NCBI GenBank assembly: GCA_025463105.1
Contig: JAOAPW010000215.1
Span: 1 to 7,766 of the forward strand
Length of the DNA: 7,766 bases
Direction: 5' to 3'
DNA from: Candidatus Acidiferrum typicum
GTDB lineage: Bacteria > Acidobacteriota > Terriglobia > Acidiferrales > UBA7541
Numbering within the stretch: the stretch's first letter is position 1; each line of letters opens with the position of its first letter. The notes beneath the pieces are model-generated. The model worked only from the letters and a program-made list of their open reading frames with translations, ran no database searches and was not told where the DNA came from. The position numbers and the translations under genes are program-made. Shown here one piece after another: positions 6,297 to 7,766 of the stretch.

Positions 6297-6968
6297 ATGG
6301 AACGTCATTTTGAGCGCGATCTCGAAGAATTGAAGGAGCGGTTGCTCTGGATGGGCAGCCTTGCCGAACGTTCCGTGCATCAGGCCGTTCACTCCGTGCT
6401 GGAAGCGGACGAAAAGCTCGCTCTCGCCGTGCTCACGGAAGAGAACGTCATCAACGAATTGCAGATCGAAATCGACGATCGTGTCGTGCAGTTGCTGGCG
6501 CTGCAGCAACTGATGGCAGCGGACCTCCGCTTCGTGCTGGCCATTGCGCGCATCAATAACGATCTGGAACGCATTGGCGACCAGGCGGTCAACATCGCGC
6601 AGTCCGCGCAGCGCATCGTGCGCCATCCTCGCGTGAAGCCCTATGTGGATTTGCCTCGCATGGGCGAGCTGGCCGAAAAAATGATGCGCGACAGCTTGGA
6701 CTCGCTGGTGCGCCGCGACGTTGAGCTGGCCCGCTCCGTGCTCTCCCGCGACGATCAAGTAGACCAACTTCGCGATCAGATCTTCCGCGAGTTGTTAAGT
6801 TACATGATGGGTGACTCGTCGGTCGTCTTCCCCGCATTTGAGCTGATCCTGGTAGCGAAAAATCTGGAACGCATCGCCGACCACGCCACCAACGTCGCTG
6901 AAGACGTAATCTACATGGTTGCCGGAAGCGACGTTCGTCATTCCACCGCTGACCACCGTACCGCCTGA
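6297..6968 (+). CDS. phoU: PhoU-family phosphate signalling regulator, copy 2
   Basis: A second PhoU, 223 residues, in the canonical position directly after pstB, as in E. coli pstSCAB-phoU. Both repeat signatures are present: NDLERIGDQAVNI (from Asn88, with Glu91 and Asp95) and LERIADHATNVAED (from 190, with Glu191 and Asp195). The first helix (MERHFERDLEELKERLLWMGSLAE) is closer to the standard PhoU start than that of copy 1. GAGAGG lies 9 bases before the ATG, and the gap from pstB is 44 bases with no convincing terminator, so it is probably part of the Pho-box-driven pst operon. A small inverted repeat, CTGCA (6266-6270) and TGCAG (6278-6282), touches the ribosome site. Expected role: bind PstB and PhoR and limit uptake and signalling when phosphate is high. 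Confidence 0.94.
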   Translation: MERHFERDLEELKERLLWMGSLAERSVHQAVHSVLEADEKLALAVLTEENVINELQIEIDDRVVQLLALQQLMAADLRFVLAIARINNDLERIGDQAVNIAQSAQRIVRHPRVKPYVDLPRMGELAEKMMRDSLDSLVRRDVELARSVLSRDDQVDQLRDQIFRELLSYMMGDSSVVFPAFELILVAKNLERIADHATNVAEDVIYMVAGSDVRHSTADHRTA

Positions 6969-7016
6969 TTATTGTTTAGCCACATTTCCAGCCTTTCGAG
7001 CCACGGTTGAATCGTT

Positions 7017-7022
7017 CATAAT
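7017..7022 (+). promoter_or_regulatory. Weak candidate -10 element before the second ABC ATPase
   Basis: CATAAT matches TATAAT at 5 of 6 positions. A poor -35 (TTTCGA, 6994-6999) lies 17 bases upstream. If used, transcription would start near 7029, right at the first GTG, which would favour either leaderless translation or the later GTG at 7062. There is no Pho-box-like repeat in this 60-base gap. Confidence 0.25.
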
Positions 7023-7028
7023 GCGCGC

Positions 7029-7766
7029 GTGACGGATATCGACAAAAATCAGAGAACAGTTGTGCCAGCCCTTAATTCCGAAGACGCCGCGCCGATCCTT
7101 GAGGGCCGCGGCCTCGAAAAGTTCTATGCACAGCCGGACCGTGGGCGCGTCGAAGTCGTTTCTCCCACTGATATTCAAATCCTTCCTGATAAAATCGTGG
7201 CGCTGCTCGGGCCTTCGGGCTGCGGAAAATCCACCCTGCTGCGCATGCTGACGGGACTTTCACGGCCTTCGGCGGGCCAAGTATTCTGGCACGGCCGTCC
7301 GCTGGACGGCGAACAGCCGAATGTCGGCATTGTCTTCCAGAGTTTCGCACTCTTCCCCTGGCTGACCGTTCTCCAAAACGTCGAAGCTCCGCTCGAGGCG
7401 CAGGGCATCGCTCCGGTCGAGCGTCAAAAACGCGCGTTCCGAATTCTCGACTCAGTGGGCCTCGATGGTTTCGAGAACGCCTACCCAAAGGAACTTTCCG
7501 GCGGAATGAAACAGCGCGTAGGATTCGCGCGAGCCCTGGTGATCGAACCGGAAGTGCTGTTCATGGACGAGCCGTTTTCCGCGCTGGATGTGCTGACGGC
7601 GGAGACGCTGCGCGGCGAACTACTCGAACTGTGGAACGACCGAAAAATTCCCACGCGCGCGATTTTTATCGTCACCCATAACATTGAAGAAGCGGTCGTG
7701 TTGGCCGATCGCGTGATCGTGCTCGCCAGTAATCCGGCGCGCATCCGCGAGGATTTTGAAATCACG
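7029..7766 (+). CDS. NitT/TauT-class ABC transporter ATP-binding protein (3' end outside window)
   Basis: Cytoplasmic ATPase of an importer in the nitrate/sulfonate/taurine (NrtD/SsuB/TauB-like) class. 246 codons are visible and the frame is open at the right edge. Counting from the GTG at 7029: Walker A GPSGCGKST (61-69), Q-loop Gln104 in VFQSFALFPWLTVLQNV, signature LSGGMKQRVGFARAL (156-170), Walker B VLFMDEP with Glu181, SALD, and switch His217 in VTHNIEEAV. 'LSGGMKQR' and 'ALFPWLTV' are typical of this class and differ from PstB. The start is unsure: GTG 7029 has no ribosome site, while the in-frame GTG at 7062 has a weak AGAGA 6 bases upstream and gives MPALNSEDAAPILEG. An in-frame stop at 7008-7010 bounds the choice. 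Related Acidobacteriota ATPases often carry an extra C-terminal AAA-associated domain, but that region is not visible. Substrate is unknown; a permease is expected downstream. Confidence 0.88.
   Translation, partial: MTDIDKNQRTVVPALNSEDAAPILEGRGLEKFYAQPDRGRVEVVSPTDIQILPDKIVALLGPSGCGKSTLLRMLTGLSRPSAGQVFWHGRPLDGEQPNVGIVFQSFALFPWLTVLQNVEAPLEAQGIAPVERQKRAFRILDSVGLDGFENAYPKELSGGMKQRVGFARALVIEPEVLFMDEPFSALDVLTAETLRGELLELWNDRKIPTRAIFIVTHNIEEAVVLADRVIVLASNPARIREDFEIT

Noticed and set aside
6228..6767. 179-codon - strand frame opposite pstB end and phoU copy 2
   Set aside because: His/Gln-rich product antisense to well-supported genes, with no start signal or domain.
7072..7488. - strand frames opposite the second ABC ATPase
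   Set aside because: The + strand frame from 7029 carries every ABC motif in order; the reverse frames are Arg-rich shadows of it.

Overview
The window is a conserved phosphate-sensing and phosphate-uptake (Pho) locus from a moderately GC-rich Gram-negative bacterium. Everything recognisable is on the + strand. The type of the protein sequences, two phoU copies flanking pstSCAB, and a 'caggcttcagcctg' palindrome in an intergenic gap suggest Acidobacteriota (Koribacter/Sulfotelmatobacter-like). That placement is a judgement from memory, not a search result.

Layout: (1) positions 1-1371, a PhoR-type histidine kinase already open at the left edge, so its start codon and any phoB lie outside the window; (2) a 193-base gap with an inverted pair of REP-like palindromes and a weak candidate Pho promoter; (3) phoU copy 1 (1565-2287); (4) a 211-base control region with a probable intrinsic terminator, a clear Pho box made of two identical TGTAACA repeats 11 bases apart, a -10 element and a good ribosome binding site; (5) pstS, pstC, pstA and pstB (2499-6252), tightly packed, with pstC and pstA overlapping by 4 bases; (6) phoU copy 2 (6297-6968), 44 bases after pstB; (7) the start of a second, different ABC ATPase of the nitrate/sulfonate/taurine class (from 7029), which runs off the right edge. 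No stretch over 300 bases lacks a gene.

Working model, from known Pho biology: PstS binds phosphate in the periplasm, PstC and PstA form the membrane channel, and PstB powers it. PhoU proteins link the transporter's state to PhoR, holding signalling down when phosphate is plentiful. When phosphate is scarce PhoR phosphorylates PhoB, which would bind the box in front of pstS. The last ATPase is unlikely to be part of Pst, and its substrate cannot be told from the sequence.

I found no convincing new system. The points most worth a second look are the REPIN-like element, the apparent lack of a large periplasmic domain in PhoR, the two divergent PhoU proteins, and the NitT/TauT-class ATPase directly behind the Pst operon.
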